DNA from: Breznakia pachnodae
GTDB taxonomy: Bacteria; Bacillota_I; Bacilli_A; Erysipelotrichales; Erysipelotrichaceae
Reading direction: 5' to 3'
NCBI RefSeq assembly: GCF_030814225.1
Contig: NZ_JAUSUR010000002.1
Location: 310,001-374,000 of the forward strand
Length of the DNA: 64,000 nt
The notes under the pieces were generated by a model that did no database searches, was not told where the DNA came from, and worked only from the letters and a program-made list of their open reading frames with translations. Below are positions 37,109 through 44,329 of the stretch, piece after piece. Every line of letters starts with the position of its first letter. The first letter of the stretch is position 1. Position numbers and translations under genes: made by a program.

Positions 37109-37137
37109 TTAGATGCTAAAATGGCTCGTATGGTTCA
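37109..37137 (-). promoter_or_regulatory. ECF-like promoter of cassette 3
   Basis: On the minus strand TGAAC (37133-37137), 17 bases, CATCTAA (37109-37115). The T run of the upstream hairpin (37148-37174) ends right before the -35. Confidence 0.7.
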
Positions 37138-37144
37138 AAATAAA

Positions 37145-37284
37145 ATTAAAAACACTTATTTTCGTAAGTGTTTTCGAGAATTATACAACATGAAATAGTT
37201 TTGGAAACTTTCAAATTTATTTAGATCAGAGGAATGATTCATGTTGTATTAAAATGTTCAATATCCTTTTATTCTATCGTTCTT
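37145..37284 (-). other. Candidate small transcript (sRNA or 28-codon ORF)
   Basis: The unit lies between the terminator of the 186-residue gene (37346-37372) and the hairpin at 37148-37174, with a well-spaced promoter at 37291-37319. It holds a 12-bp perfect inverted repeat (37183-37194 and 37238-37249), with an inner AGTTT/AAACT pair at about 37198-37210. A 28-codon ORF (37156-37242, begins MNHSSDLNKFES) overlaps the repeat and stops inside the terminator. It lacks a well-placed ribosome site: AAAGGA is about 22 bases upstream. Either a structured RNA or a tiny peptide gene is possible; neither is established. Confidence 0.4.
37148..37174 (-). terminator. Rho-independent terminator upstream of cassette 3
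   Basis: On the minus strand AACACTTA-CGAAAA-TAAGTGTT is followed by TTTAATTTT. It closes a short transcription unit (about 37145-37284) that lies between two terminators. Confidence 0.75.
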
Positions 37285-37290
37285 GTTAAG

Positions 37291-37319
37291 ATTATATACC
37301 TATATTTATTAAATGTAAA
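37291..37319 (-). promoter_or_regulatory. Sigma-A-type promoter of the candidate small transcript
   Basis: On the minus strand TTTACA (37314-37319), exactly 17 bases, TATAAT (37291-37296). It is isolated from the gene at 37379 by that gene's terminator. Confidence 0.6.
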
Positions 37320-37345
37320 TATTTATTATATATTTTATAAAGTAA

Positions 37346-37372
37346 AATTAGTCAGTATTTTACTGACTAATT
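37346..37372 (-). terminator. Terminator of the 186-residue membrane protein gene
   Basis: AATTAGTCAGTA and TACTGACTAATT form a perfect 12-bp stem. On the minus strand it is followed by TTACTTT, seven bases past the stop at 37379. Confidence 0.85.
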
Positions 37373-37378
37373 CCTAGA

Positions 37379-37939
37379 TTATTGGTTTTCTTGAGTTTCA
37401 TTATTTACAAACATAATATTCTTTAGTGTACATTTAATCACAGCAGACTCTGCATCATTTGACAGTACTTTTGCATCTACAATCTTAACTGCTGAATTTC
37501 CTTCTGGAAATATAAGTTCATGAGTTTCGTTTTGATGAAGAGGAATATTATCACTAATGATTTTAATCTCTGCATTTTTCATCTCATCTACAAGATTTAC
37601 AGTTACTCCTTGTACTTCTATTACATTATTTCCTTGCGTTATAATACACTCTTTTAATCGTTCAAACAATCTATTTAGTTTTGCTTCATTTCTTTGCTGT
37701 AACTCTGCTACTGCAACTTGTTTATTCATAAAACTAGAAACAATAAACAAAATAATTCCTGCTACAAATATTACTCCATATATTGGACTATCATATCCAT
37801 CTTTCATTACATAAGTTGATGAATTACTAACTTGAATTTGTTGAAATACAATGTATCCTGTTGCAAATGCTGCTGTTAATCCTATTCCTTTTCCATACTT
37901 CCATTTGTTATCATATGCTTTATACGGTATTCTTGCCAT
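37379..37939 (-). CDS. Hypothetical membrane protein, 186 residues
   Basis: I do not recognise the family. Two hydrophobic segments (about 17-34, GIGLTAAFATGYIVFQQ, and 52-69, IYGVIFVAGIILFIVSSF) are joined by a short polar loop containing TYVMKDGYDSP. A Glu/Gln-rich, possibly helical stretch (73-95) and a beta-rich tail domain of about 90 residues follow. The ATG is preceded by GGGGGACC. It has its own terminator and no obvious operon partner. Confidence 0.75.
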   Translation of the reverse strand: MARIPYKAYDNKWKYGKGIGLTAAFATGYIVFQQIQVSNSSTYVMKDGYDSPIYGVIFVAGIILFIVSSFMNKQVAVAELQQRNEAKLNRLFERLKECIITQGNNVIEVQGVTVNLVDEMKNAEIKIISDNIPLHQNETHELIFPEGNSAVKIVDAKVLSNDAESAVIKCTLKNIMFVNNETQENQ

Positions 37940-38063
37940 CTTTGGTCCCCCTATGTTCTATATATAATACGGAGAACCTAGGTAAAAGGTTTCATTTAAT
38001 ATAATAATTTTTGATTATTATGCTTTAATGACTAATAATTGTAAGCATCAATATCAATAATGA

Positions 38064-38480
38064 TTATTTTTCAATTATACAATTTCCCCAATCTGCATTT
38101 AATACTTCTAATGCGTAATCTTTATCATTCATCATTTCATCTGTAATTCCATAATTAGAGTAATATGTATCTTCTAACTGTGTCATATCAACCTTGACTA
38201 CAATATTTACAATTGCTCCATCAAGTTCATAATCATATTCCACACCTTTTCTCTGATTTGCTTCTTTTGCAATTTCATCCATTGATTCCTTATTGGCCCC
38301 AAAATAACTTTGATTTAGATTTAATTGAATTAACTTATTATCTTCATAAACTAACTGCTGACTCACAGAATAATTTGCTTCACTTCTTTCAATCGAACAA
38401 TAGATTGTTGATTCTTCATCTCCACTATTACTACATGCTGTTACCAATATTAATAATCCTACTATAAGTATCTTTTTCAT
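38064..38480 (-). CDS. Small lipoprotein, possibly DUF1307/YehR-like
   Basis: 138 residues with a lipoprotein signal peptide (MKKILIVGLLILVTAC): the lipobox LVTAC places the lipidated cysteine at residue 16. The mature part is acidic and polar, with a KGVEYDYELDGAIVNI stretch reminiscent of the YehR/DUF1307 lipoproteins. That link is a weak recollection rather than a clear motif match. It should sit on the outer face of the membrane. The role is unknown. Confidence 0.8.
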   Translation of the reverse strand: MKKILIVGLLILVTACSNSGDEESTIYCSIERSEANYSVSQQLVYEDNKLIQLNLNQSYFGANKESMDEIAKEANQRKGVEYDYELDGAIVNIVVKVDMTQLEDTYYSNYGITDEMMNDKDYALEVLNADWGNCIIEK

Positions 38481-38496
38481 TTTCCCTCCAAGTATG

Positions 38497-38530
38497 CAAA
38501 AAAATAGTATAACTGTTACGTTATACTATT
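38497..38530 (-). terminator. Terminator of the ywiB-argS-rpoE operon
   Basis: On the minus strand AATAGTATAAC-GTAACA-GTTATACTATT forms a perfect 11-bp stem followed by TTTTT. The rpoE stop codon (38526-38528) lies inside the upstream arm. Confidence 0.88.
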
Positions 38531-38816
38531 CTTCTTCGATTTCGTCTTCTTCATCATCGATTAATTCTTCAGCACTAACCTTTTTTACTTCTTCTAAACG
38601 ATGACGAGATTTTAAATCCCATTTATTGTCTTCCATGATAACAAATCTACCATCTAATGAAAGATCCGTATAGAACTGAGCAATCTTATCTTCTTTTTGA
38701 GCTTGTGTCAGTCCTTTAATTTCACTAACATTATTGAATAATTCAATAAATACAACTGCTGATTTGCTGTTGTTTAACACATCGTACGCGATATCAATCA
38801 TAGGTTGTTGTCCCAT
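38526..38816 (-). CDS. rpoE: RNA polymerase delta subunit
   Basis: 96 residues: an N-terminal HARE-type winged helix (MIDIAYDVLNNSKSAVVFIE, then FYTDLSLDGRFVIMEDNKWDLKSRHRLEEV) followed by an acidic tail (IDDEEDEIEEE). Delta is a Gram-positive RNA polymerase subunit that weakens nucleic-acid binding and increases recycling and promoter selectivity. The acidic tail is much shorter than in Bacillus subtilis, where the protein is about 170 residues, but the folded domain is intact. It starts 13 bases after argS with a strong TAGGAGG ribosome site and is the last gene of the operon. Confidence 0.93.
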   Translation of the reverse strand: MGQQPMIDIAYDVLNNSKSAVVFIELFNNVSEIKGLTQAQKEDKIAQFYTDLSLDGRFVIMEDNKWDLKSRHRLEEVKKVSAEELIDDEEDEIEEE

Positions 38817-38829
38817 ATTATATTTCCTC

Positions 38830-40473
38830 CTACATCTGCTCAGGAGCTTCTACTCCAATTAAATATAATGCGTTGCGCAATGTTATTTTACATGCTTTTA
38901 ATAAATCCAAACGTTGTGCACTCAACTGTGGATTTGAACTATCATTTACTTTACATTCACTATAGAATTTATGAAATAAAGATGATAATTTTTGAGTATA
39001 GTTACATACTTTATTAGGTGCTCTGTTCTTTGCAGCATCACTAACTACGTTTGTAAACTCATTAATATACTTTAATAACTGAACCTCTTTTTCATTCGTT
39101 AATAAACTATAATCTTCAGCTTCTTCCTCAATATCAGTAGCCCTTAATATTGAGCAAATCCTTGCATGTGCATATTGAGCATAATACACTGGATTCTCAC
39201 TGTCTTGTTTTTTCGCTAATCCAATATCAAAATCTAAGTGTGTATCAAGTGCCCTTTGAACAAAGAAATAACGAACCGCATCTACTCCTACTTCTTCACA
39301 TAACTCACGTAGGGTAATTGCATTTCCTAACCTTTTACTCATTTTTACTTCTTCGCCATTTTCCACTAAACGAACCATCTGGATAATATCTACTTCCAAT
39401 GTATCGCTATCTCTTCCAAGGGCTTCAATGCTTGCCTTCAGACGAGGGATATAACCATGGTGATCTGCGCCAAAGAAATTAACTAGTTTTTCAAATCCTC
39501 GATCCAATTTATCTATATGATAAGCAATGTCTGGTACAAGGTATGTATACGAACCATCTGATTTTCTTAATACCCGATCCTTATCATCGCCAAAGCGAGT
39601 GGTTTCAAACCATAAGGCATCTTCCTTTTCATAAGTCATTCCTAAATCAGATAGTTTTTCAACCGCTTTTTCTACCATCCCAGCATCACGAATAGCCTGT
39701 TCACTAGTATATACATCAAATTCTACTCTAAAGTTCTTAAGGTCATTCTTTAGTTTATCCATTTCAAACTTTATTCCTTCTTTTTTAAAGAATTCTAAAG
39801 TCTCATCATTCATCTCTAAATACTTGTCTCCAACTTTATCAGCAAGTTCCTCTGCAATTTTCTTTACATCATCACCATGATAACCATCTTCTGGTAATTC
39901 TGCTTCTTTTCCAAATACTGCTGCATATCTTGCGTATAGTGATTTTCCTAAGTTAATAATCTGATTACCAGCATCATTAATATAATATTCTCTGGTAACA
40001 TCATATCCACTGGCTTTCATTAAACGGGTAACACTATCACCCCATGCAGCTCCTCTTGCATGCCCCAGGTGTAAATCACCAGTTGGGTTTGCACTTACAT
40101 ATTCACAGTTTACTTTTAATTGGTTTCCACTATGGTTATGACCATAACGTTCATCCTCTTTTAAGACAACCTGAATAATATTTGTAAGTGAGTCACTTTT
40201 CATCTTAAAGTTTATAAATCCTGGACCAGCAATTTCCATACTGTCTACAGAACCCTGTTCCTTATCTAAAGTATCAATAATTCCTTGAGCTATATCTCTT
40301 GGAGCTTTTCCAATCTTCTTGGAAAATTTCATTGCGGCATTTGTCGCATAATCTCCATGACTTTTGTCTTTGGGAATTTCTATTACTATTTCAGAAAGTT
40401 CACAGTCAGTATCAAATGCATGTTTGATACTATCGGCAATTGCCTGTTTTAGTTTCATATCAATTGTACTCAC
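38830..40473 (-). CDS. argS: Arginyl-tRNA synthetase
   Basis: 547-residue class I aminoacyl-tRNA synthetase charging tRNA-Arg with arginine. An N-terminal Add-1 domain (1-115) is followed by the HIGH-type motif HLGHARGAAWGD near 137 and the KMSK-type motif KMSKRLGNAI near 373. The C-terminal DALR helical anticodon-binding domain ends LIGVEAPEQM. The start is GTG with GGAGGG six bases upstream, which makes it overlap the ywiB-like gene by 14 bases. The ywiB-argS-rpoE order is also seen in Bacillus. Confidence 0.97.
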   Translation of the reverse strand: MSTIDMKLKQAIADSIKHAFDTDCELSEIVIEIPKDKSHGDYATNAAMKFSKKIGKAPRDIAQGIIDTLDKEQGSVDSMEIAGPGFINFKMKSDSLTNIIQVVLKEDERYGHNHSGNQLKVNCEYVSANPTGDLHLGHARGAAWGDSVTRLMKASGYDVTREYYINDAGNQIINLGKSLYARYAAVFGKEAELPEDGYHGDDVKKIAEELADKVGDKYLEMNDETLEFFKKEGIKFEMDKLKNDLKNFRVEFDVYTSEQAIRDAGMVEKAVEKLSDLGMTYEKEDALWFETTRFGDDKDRVLRKSDGSYTYLVPDIAYHIDKLDRGFEKLVNFFGADHHGYIPRLKASIEALGRDSDTLEVDIIQMVRLVENGEEVKMSKRLGNAITLRELCEEVGVDAVRYFFVQRALDTHLDFDIGLAKKQDSENPVYYAQYAHARICSILRATDIEEEAEDYSLLTNEKEVQLLKYINEFTNVVSDAAKNRAPNKVCNYTQKLSSLFHKFYSECKVNDSSNPQLSAQRLDLLKACKITLRNALYLIGVEAPEQM

Positions 40474-40858
40474 AAATACCCTCCTCTATACTAAATTCTA
40501 TATGATATCCGTCTTTTTCTTCATTTGAAGATAAGATATCATAATCGACGATTATTCTACCACGTTCGCTTGTATACTGATAAGTAAAAAGCTCGATTTC
40601 TATATCGCCATAAGGACTTTTAATCAGATTCATCGTTTTTTGATTTTCTTTGAAGGTAAGATTTGATTGTAGTTCCCCACTTCGAATTATTGTCAGTTGG
40701 TTAGGGTAAATCAATACTCTTACTTTAATTCCATCTGCTTCACGATAGACCAATTCTTCATAATCATCGTAGATAATAAAGGTAGCTTCTCCTTTATATA
40801 GATCTGCTTCTTCTAAACTATAACGATGTCGATGTTTTACATAGATTTGTTTTATCAT
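40460..40858 (-). CDS. ywiB: DUF1934 / YwiB-like beta-barrel protein
   Basis: 132 residues rich in beta-strand pattern, with no signal peptide. The N-terminal ATFIIYDDYEELVYREADG and central IRSGELQSNLTFKENQKT, followed by YGDIEIELFTYQY, resemble the small calycin-like YwiB family. The assignment rests on this and on its conserved position directly upstream of argS. The biochemical role of the family is unknown to me. The promoter is at 40881-40908. Confidence 0.75.
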   Translation of the reverse strand: MIKQIYVKHRHRYSLEEADLYKGEATFIIYDDYEELVYREADGIKVRVLIYPNQLTIIRSGELQSNLTFKENQKTMNLIKSPYGDIEIELFTYQYTSERGRIIVDYDILSSNEEKDGYHIEFSIEEGICEYN

Positions 40859-40880
40859 AAAATTCCTTTATCTTTTATGA

Positions 40881-40908
40881 ATTATAGCACAAGAATTAGT
40901 ATGTGCAA
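40881..40908 (-). promoter_or_regulatory. Sigma-A promoter of the ywiB-argS-rpoE operon
   Basis: On the minus strand TTGCAC (40903-40908), 16 bases, TATAAT (40881-40886), about 22 bases before the ywiB-like start codon. Confidence 0.7.
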
Positions 40909-41082
40909 GTGTTTTTTTAGAAATAATAAAATAATCTAAAATTCTTCAATATTAGTAACTATAGTTGATATTTTTTTATCGATAAATTGAGGCTTTTTGA
41001 AGTTATTTACTTTTGATATCAAAGGAGTCTTTGTTTAATTGTTGAGGTATGATAAAATAACAATATTTAAGGAGTGATAGAA

Positions 41083-41946
41083 GTGGAAAAAAAAGCAACA
41101 TTATCTTTGATCCTGACAACGGTGTTTTGGGGACTTGGGTTTATCTTTGTGGATCGAGCATTGCTTGCTGGATGGGAAGCCTTTCCTTTATTGATGGCAC
41201 GTGGTTTGATTGGTGGAGGAGTACTATTTATTTTTTCTTATAAAAATAAATGGTTTAAAAATAAAAAGACAATTAAACTTGGAATGATCAGTGGAGGATT
41301 GTTTTTCTTGGGGTTTGCATTTCAGACAACTGGACAAGGATTATCCAGTGTTCCTAATACAGCATTTATTACTACACTAAATGTATTATTTGTTCCTTTG
41401 ATATCAAAAGTATTTCTACATAAGTCAATTGATACGAAAGTATATATAGCAGGTATAATAGCACTAATTGGTACTGCAGTACTTTCTTTTAATGGATCTC
41501 TTTCATTTCATTTTGGAGATATCCTACTTATAATCTGTGCAATCTTCTTTGCTTTGCAGATTATCTATAATGAAAAATGTGGAGAGCACAATGATCCTAT
41601 TTCTATTACTTGTATTCAATTATTAACAATGGGAGTTTTATCATTGATTTGTATGCCTGTATTCAATCAGACAACAATACCAAGTGTTGGTTGGGAGAAT
41701 ATCTTGTATCTGGCAGTCTTTAGTAGTGCTATGGCATCGGTTCTCCAATTATTTGGGCAATCGCATGTAGAACCTTCCAGAGCCAGTCTGATACTATCTA
41801 TGGAAGCCGTGATTGGTACCTTTGCCAGTATTTTATTCTTGGGACAACCATTAGAACCATCGATTATTGTTGGTGGTACCTTAATGATTAGTGCTGTTTT
41901 ATTAGTTGAATATAAACCAAAACAATTAAGTATGGAAAAGGCATAG
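41083..41946 (+). CDS. EamA-family (DMT) transporter
   Basis: 287-residue inner-membrane protein with about ten hydrophobic helices in two EamA repeats (first about 5-135, second about 145-280). It begins LSLILTTVFWGLGFIF and the second half has GDILLIICAIFFALQIIYNE. These drug/metabolite transporters export or take up small metabolites; the substrate cannot be read from sequence. I chose the GTG at 41083, because AAGGAG lies 8 bases upstream, over the GTG three codons earlier. A perfect TTTGATATCAAA palindrome lies about 60 bases upstream and could be an operator. Confidence 0.9.
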   Translation: MEKKATLSLILTTVFWGLGFIFVDRALLAGWEAFPLLMARGLIGGGVLFIFSYKNKWFKNKKTIKLGMISGGLFFLGFAFQTTGQGLSSVPNTAFITTLNVLFVPLISKVFLHKSIDTKVYIAGIIALIGTAVLSFNGSLSFHFGDILLIICAIFFALQIIYNEKCGEHNDPISITCIQLLTMGVLSLICMPVFNQTTIPSVGWENILYLAVFSSAMASVLQLFGQSHVEPSRASLILSMEAVIGTFASILFLGQPLEPSIIVGGTLMISAVLLVEYKPKQLSMEKA

Positions 41947-41974
41947 CAGAATAAACTGCTATGCCTTGTTTTTT
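41936..41974. terminator. Bidirectional terminator between the EamA and flavodoxin genes
   Basis: GCATAGCAG-AATAAA-CTGCTATGC (41941-41964) is a perfect 9-bp stem with CTTGTTTTTT on the plus strand and CTTTTCC on the minus strand. Both convergent genes end here. Confidence 0.8.
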
Positions 41975-42429
41975 AGTTGGTTAATTAATTCATCAACTTT
42001 ATCATTTTGAATTGAAGGTTGTTCTTTTCCTTTTGATACTACTTTAATAATTTTCTTTTCCATGAATCCTAATGATGACATTCTAAATTCACCACCAATA
42101 TCCATTTTACCAATAAATAAATCCTTATATTCAGGAATATTAGTTTCTACCATTTCTTCTATGCTTGGCTCTTGTTGTCCTCTACATAGGAATAGGTACA
42201 AATTTTTACTCTTTAATGAATCAACATTACTCTTAAGATATTTCTTAAGCACTTTATTCATTTGTCCAACATAGATTGAACTACCAATTAGGATTGTATC
42301 ATACATACTAACATCAACATTCTGGTTATCTTCGATATTAACTATATCTGCACTGGTTTGAGCAGCTATCTTTTTTGCGACATCTTCTGTACTTCCATGT
42401 TTAGATCCATAGATAATTAACATTTTCAT
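41959..42429 (-). CDS. Flavodoxin-domain protein (HemG/Flavodoxin_5-like)
   Basis: 156 residues with a flavodoxin fold: the FMN phosphate loop YGSKHGSTEDVAKKIA begins at residue 6. DTILIGSSIYVGQMNKVLKKY and NLYLFLCRGQQ follow, matching the flavodoxin subgroup that includes menaquinone-dependent protoporphyrinogen oxidase HemG. Whether it acts on haem or is a general electron carrier is open. It starts 3 bases after the TetR-family gene and is co-transcribed with it, so it is probably a target of that regulator. Confidence 0.85.
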   Translation of the reverse strand: MKMLIIYGSKHGSTEDVAKKIAAQTSADIVNIEDNQNVDVSMYDTILIGSSIYVGQMNKVLKKYLKSNVDSLKSKNLYLFLCRGQQEPSIEEMVETNIPEYKDLFIGKMDIGGEFRMSSLGFMEKKIIKVVSKGKEQPSIQNDKVDELINQLKNKA

Positions 42430-42432
42430 ATT

Positions 42433-43026
42433 CTAGCTCCTTTTGATTCCATTCCATAGAATCTTAACTTCTTCATCGACAAGTACGTTTAATTCTTTTT
42501 TACTAAAGTTTTCATTTACAACCATTGAAATAAATCCTAACAGACTCGTCATAATTAGAATTACACTAGGTTCCGTAATATCCTCTCTGATGGCTTTAGC
42601 TGCCATTCCCATTTGAAGAAACTCATAGACTTTGTTTGGACCATTCTTTTTATCTTCGATATTATAATCACCAAAGATATTGTATCCACTTTGAATAACT
42701 GCTTTTACCTGTTCTGGTTCTTTCAGCATTTCTTCAATAAATGTTCTAACAAATAATTCAAACTGTTCTTCAATTGATTTATCTGCAGCTTTCTGTAGTT
42801 TCTTTTCTACCTTTACTACAACATCCATTGATTTCATAATAATAATACTTTCAATGATTTTACCTTTGTTTTCAAAGTAGTTGTATATATTGGTAGAAGA
42901 ATAATCTATTCTAGCTGCTATTTTACGTATGGACAGTTTTTCATATCCCTCTTCATTAATAATATAGATACTTGCCTGTTGGATATTATTAATCATTTCT
43001 TTTTTCTCATTATCTCTGCGACTCAT
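42433..43026 (-). CDS. TetR-family transcriptional regulator
   Basis: 197 residues: an N-terminal TetR helix-turn-helix (about 8-55, YEKLSIRKIAARIDYSSTNI then YNYFENKGKIIESI) and a helical ligand-binding C-terminal part. The ATG at 43024-43026 is chosen for its AGAGGTG ribosome site; a more upstream ATG would overlap the operator. An inverted repeat (43048-43064) directly downstream of the promoter -10 strongly suggests that it represses itself and the flavodoxin gene. The inducer is unknown. Confidence 0.92.
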   Translation of the reverse strand: MSRRDNEKKEMINNIQQASIYIINEEGYEKLSIRKIAARIDYSSTNIYNYFENKGKIIESIIIMKSMDVVVKVEKKLQKAADKSIEEQFELFVRTFIEEMLKEPEQVKAVIQSGYNIFGDYNIEDKKNGPNKVYEFLQMGMAAKAIREDITEPSVILIMTSLLGFISMVVNENFSKKELNVLVDEEVKILWNGIKRS

Positions 43027-43047
43027 GTTATCACCTCTTGTTAACGT

Positions 43048-43064
43048 TGTTAATATACTTAACA
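43048..43064. promoter_or_regulatory. Operator-like inverted repeat of the TetR regulator
   Basis: TGTTAA-TATAC-TTAACA is a perfect 6-5-6 inverted repeat placed just downstream of the -10 of the tetR-flavodoxin promoter, at the expected start site, and flanked by further TTAAC half-sites. Confidence 0.65.
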
Positions 43065-43070
43065 CTGTTA

Positions 43071-43099
43071 ATTATATTACACTTTAGTCAGAATGTCAA
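43071..43099 (-). promoter_or_regulatory. Consensus sigma-A promoter of the tetR-flavodoxin operon
   Basis: On the minus strand TTGACA (43094-43099), exactly 17 bases, TATAAT (43071-43076): a perfect consensus. The -35 overlaps the T run of the preceding nitroreductase terminator. Confidence 0.88.
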
Positions 43100-43123
43100 A
43101 AAAAGGAGTACTTTATGTACTCC
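43098..43123 (-). terminator. Terminator of the nitroreductase gene
   Basis: On the minus strand GGAGTAC-ATAAA-GTACTCC is followed by seven T; the last T residues are the first bases of the tetR -35. Confidence 0.88.
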
Positions 43124-43134
43124 AAATATGTTAA

Positions 43135-43734
43135 CTATTTAAATACTCTTACTTTTTCATCAATTGGCATGAATTCTTTTTCACCAGCTGGTGCGATTGG
43201 TTTACCTAAAGGCATTTGAGCTATTAGCTTCCATTGCTTTGGTAAATTCCAAGTTTCTTTTACTTCATCATCAATTAATGGATTGTAGTGTTGAAGCGAA
43301 GCTCCTAAACCTTCTGCTTCTAAAGTAGTCCATAGTGCATATTGCATCATTGCACTTGCATGTGCTGACCATGCGATAAAGTTTTCTTTGTAACTTGGGA
43401 ATTGGTTACCCATGTTTTCAACTACATCTTGGTCTTCGAAATAAAGAATTGTTGCATATCCTGAATCAAATGATCCCTTGATCTTATCTTCAGTTGTACT
43501 AAAGTTTTCTGCTGGAACGATTTTACGTAATGTTTCTAATACAATACTCCATAATTTATGATGTTGTTCCCCAGTAAGCAATACCACTCTTTGACTTTGC
43601 ATATTGAATGGTGATGGTACATGCATTGCTACTTCCTTTACTAGTTCCTCTAATTTATCTTCACTTAGTACTTTCTCATCGCTAAGTGCATAGATACTTC
43701 TTCTATCTTTAATGCTTTCTAAAATTGTTTTCAT
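43135..43734 (-). CDS. Nitroreductase-family protein
   Basis: 199-residue FMN-dependent oxidoreductase fold. The N-terminus ESIKDRRSIYALSDEKVLS is the family's RRS phosphate-binding motif, followed by HVPSPFNMQSQRVVLLTG (flavin contact). ALWTTLEAEGLGASLQHYNP in the middle and LPKQWKLIAQMPLGKPI near the end are typical of the YdgI/Frm2-like subgroup. It reduces nitro or quinone compounds with NAD(P)H; the physiological substrate is unknown. The start has an AGGAGG site about 14 bases upstream. Confidence 0.92.
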   Translation of the reverse strand: MKTILESIKDRRSIYALSDEKVLSEDKLEELVKEVAMHVPSPFNMQSQRVVLLTGEQHHKLWSIVLETLRKIVPAENFSTTEDKIKGSFDSGYATILYFEDQDVVENMGNQFPSYKENFIAWSAHASAMMQYALWTTLEAEGLGASLQHYNPLIDDEVKETWNLPKQWKLIAQMPLGKPIAPAGEKEFMPIDEKVRVFK

Positions 43735-43810
43735 ATTTGTTAAATATCCTCCTGTTAAGTAAGTTCATTATAGCATCACAATTTTGATTTGCCCCTTTTG
43801 ATGCTCGAAT

Positions 43811-43833
43811 AAAAAAGAACGATTGCTCGTCCT
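43811..43833 (-). terminator. Terminator of darA
   Basis: On the minus strand AGGACGA-GCAA-TCGTTCT (one G-U) is followed by TTTTT, directly after the darA stop. Confidence 0.75.
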
Positions 43834-43835
43834 CT

Positions 43836-44159
43836 TTATAGTTTTACAAATTTTTCTACATCTACAACGAAGATTGTTGCTCCTCCAACCTGTACTTCTA
43901 CAGGGAAAGATGCAAATCTGCCAATGTCGTATGATGCTGTAGATGGAACAACTTCTGTTCTTTTTCTACTGTATTCTCCAATTACTTCTATTGCACGATC
44001 AATCTTGTCATCTTCAGTCCCTACAATTAATGTAGTATTTCCTGCTCTTAAGAATCCTCCTGTTGTTGCTAATCGAGTAACCTGATAGTTTTCCTTTGTT
44101 AGTGCATTCGATACACTGTGGCTGTCATCATTCGACATGATTGCTAAAATTAGTTTCAT
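43836..44159 (-). CDS. darA: Cyclic-di-AMP receptor DarA/PstA-like protein
   Basis: 107 residues, the family's usual length, with a PII-like fold. MKLILAIMSNDDSHSVSNAL, then ATTGGFLRAGNTTLIVGTE (31-49) and the C-terminal GGATIFVVDVEKF are diagnostic for the c-di-AMP-binding DUF970/PstA proteins. The protein forms a cytoplasmic trimer whose loops respond to c-di-AMP; its downstream partner is not known. I chose the ATG at 44157-44159 over an in-frame GTG three codons upstream because it matches the family start. The promoter is at 44181-44209. Confidence 0.94.
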   Translation of the reverse strand: MKLILAIMSNDDSHSVSNALTKENYQVTRLATTGGFLRAGNTTLIVGTEDDKIDRAIEVIGEYSRKRTEVVPSTASYDIGRFASFPVEVQVGGATIFVVDVEKFVKL

Positions 44160-44180
44160 ATATATCACTTCCTTTCCTAA

Positions 44181-44209
44181 ATTATATCAACTTATTTCAA
44201 GCAAGTCCA
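44181..44209 (-). promoter_or_regulatory. Promoter of darA
   Basis: On the minus strand TGGACT (44204-44209), 17 bases, TATAAT (44181-44186), about 21 bases before the start codon. Confidence 0.6.
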
Positions 44210-44329
44210 TAAATTAACTAGGGTAATCTGTTTTATCTTTATTATTATATAGAAAACGATTTCTTTATCAATCTCTTGTTTAGTTAGTTGATTTTTGTTA
44301 TCATATGAAAATATATAGAGGTGATATTT

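Noticed and set aside
6720..37137. The cassette array as a transposon or integrative element
   Set aside because: No transposase, integrase, terminal repeats, att-like duplications or tRNA gene were seen; tandem duplication and conversion explain the structure.
41012..41023. TTTGATATCAAA palindrome upstream of the EamA transporter as a defined operator
   Set aside because: A 12-bp palindrome made of A/T-rich words is not rare in this sequence, and no regulator gene is adjacent.
44321..44329. GTG start for the patatin-like gene (and similar GTG starts for darA and the EamA gene)
   Set aside because: In each case the GTG is part of or adjacent to the ribosome site and a better-spaced start follows three codons later.
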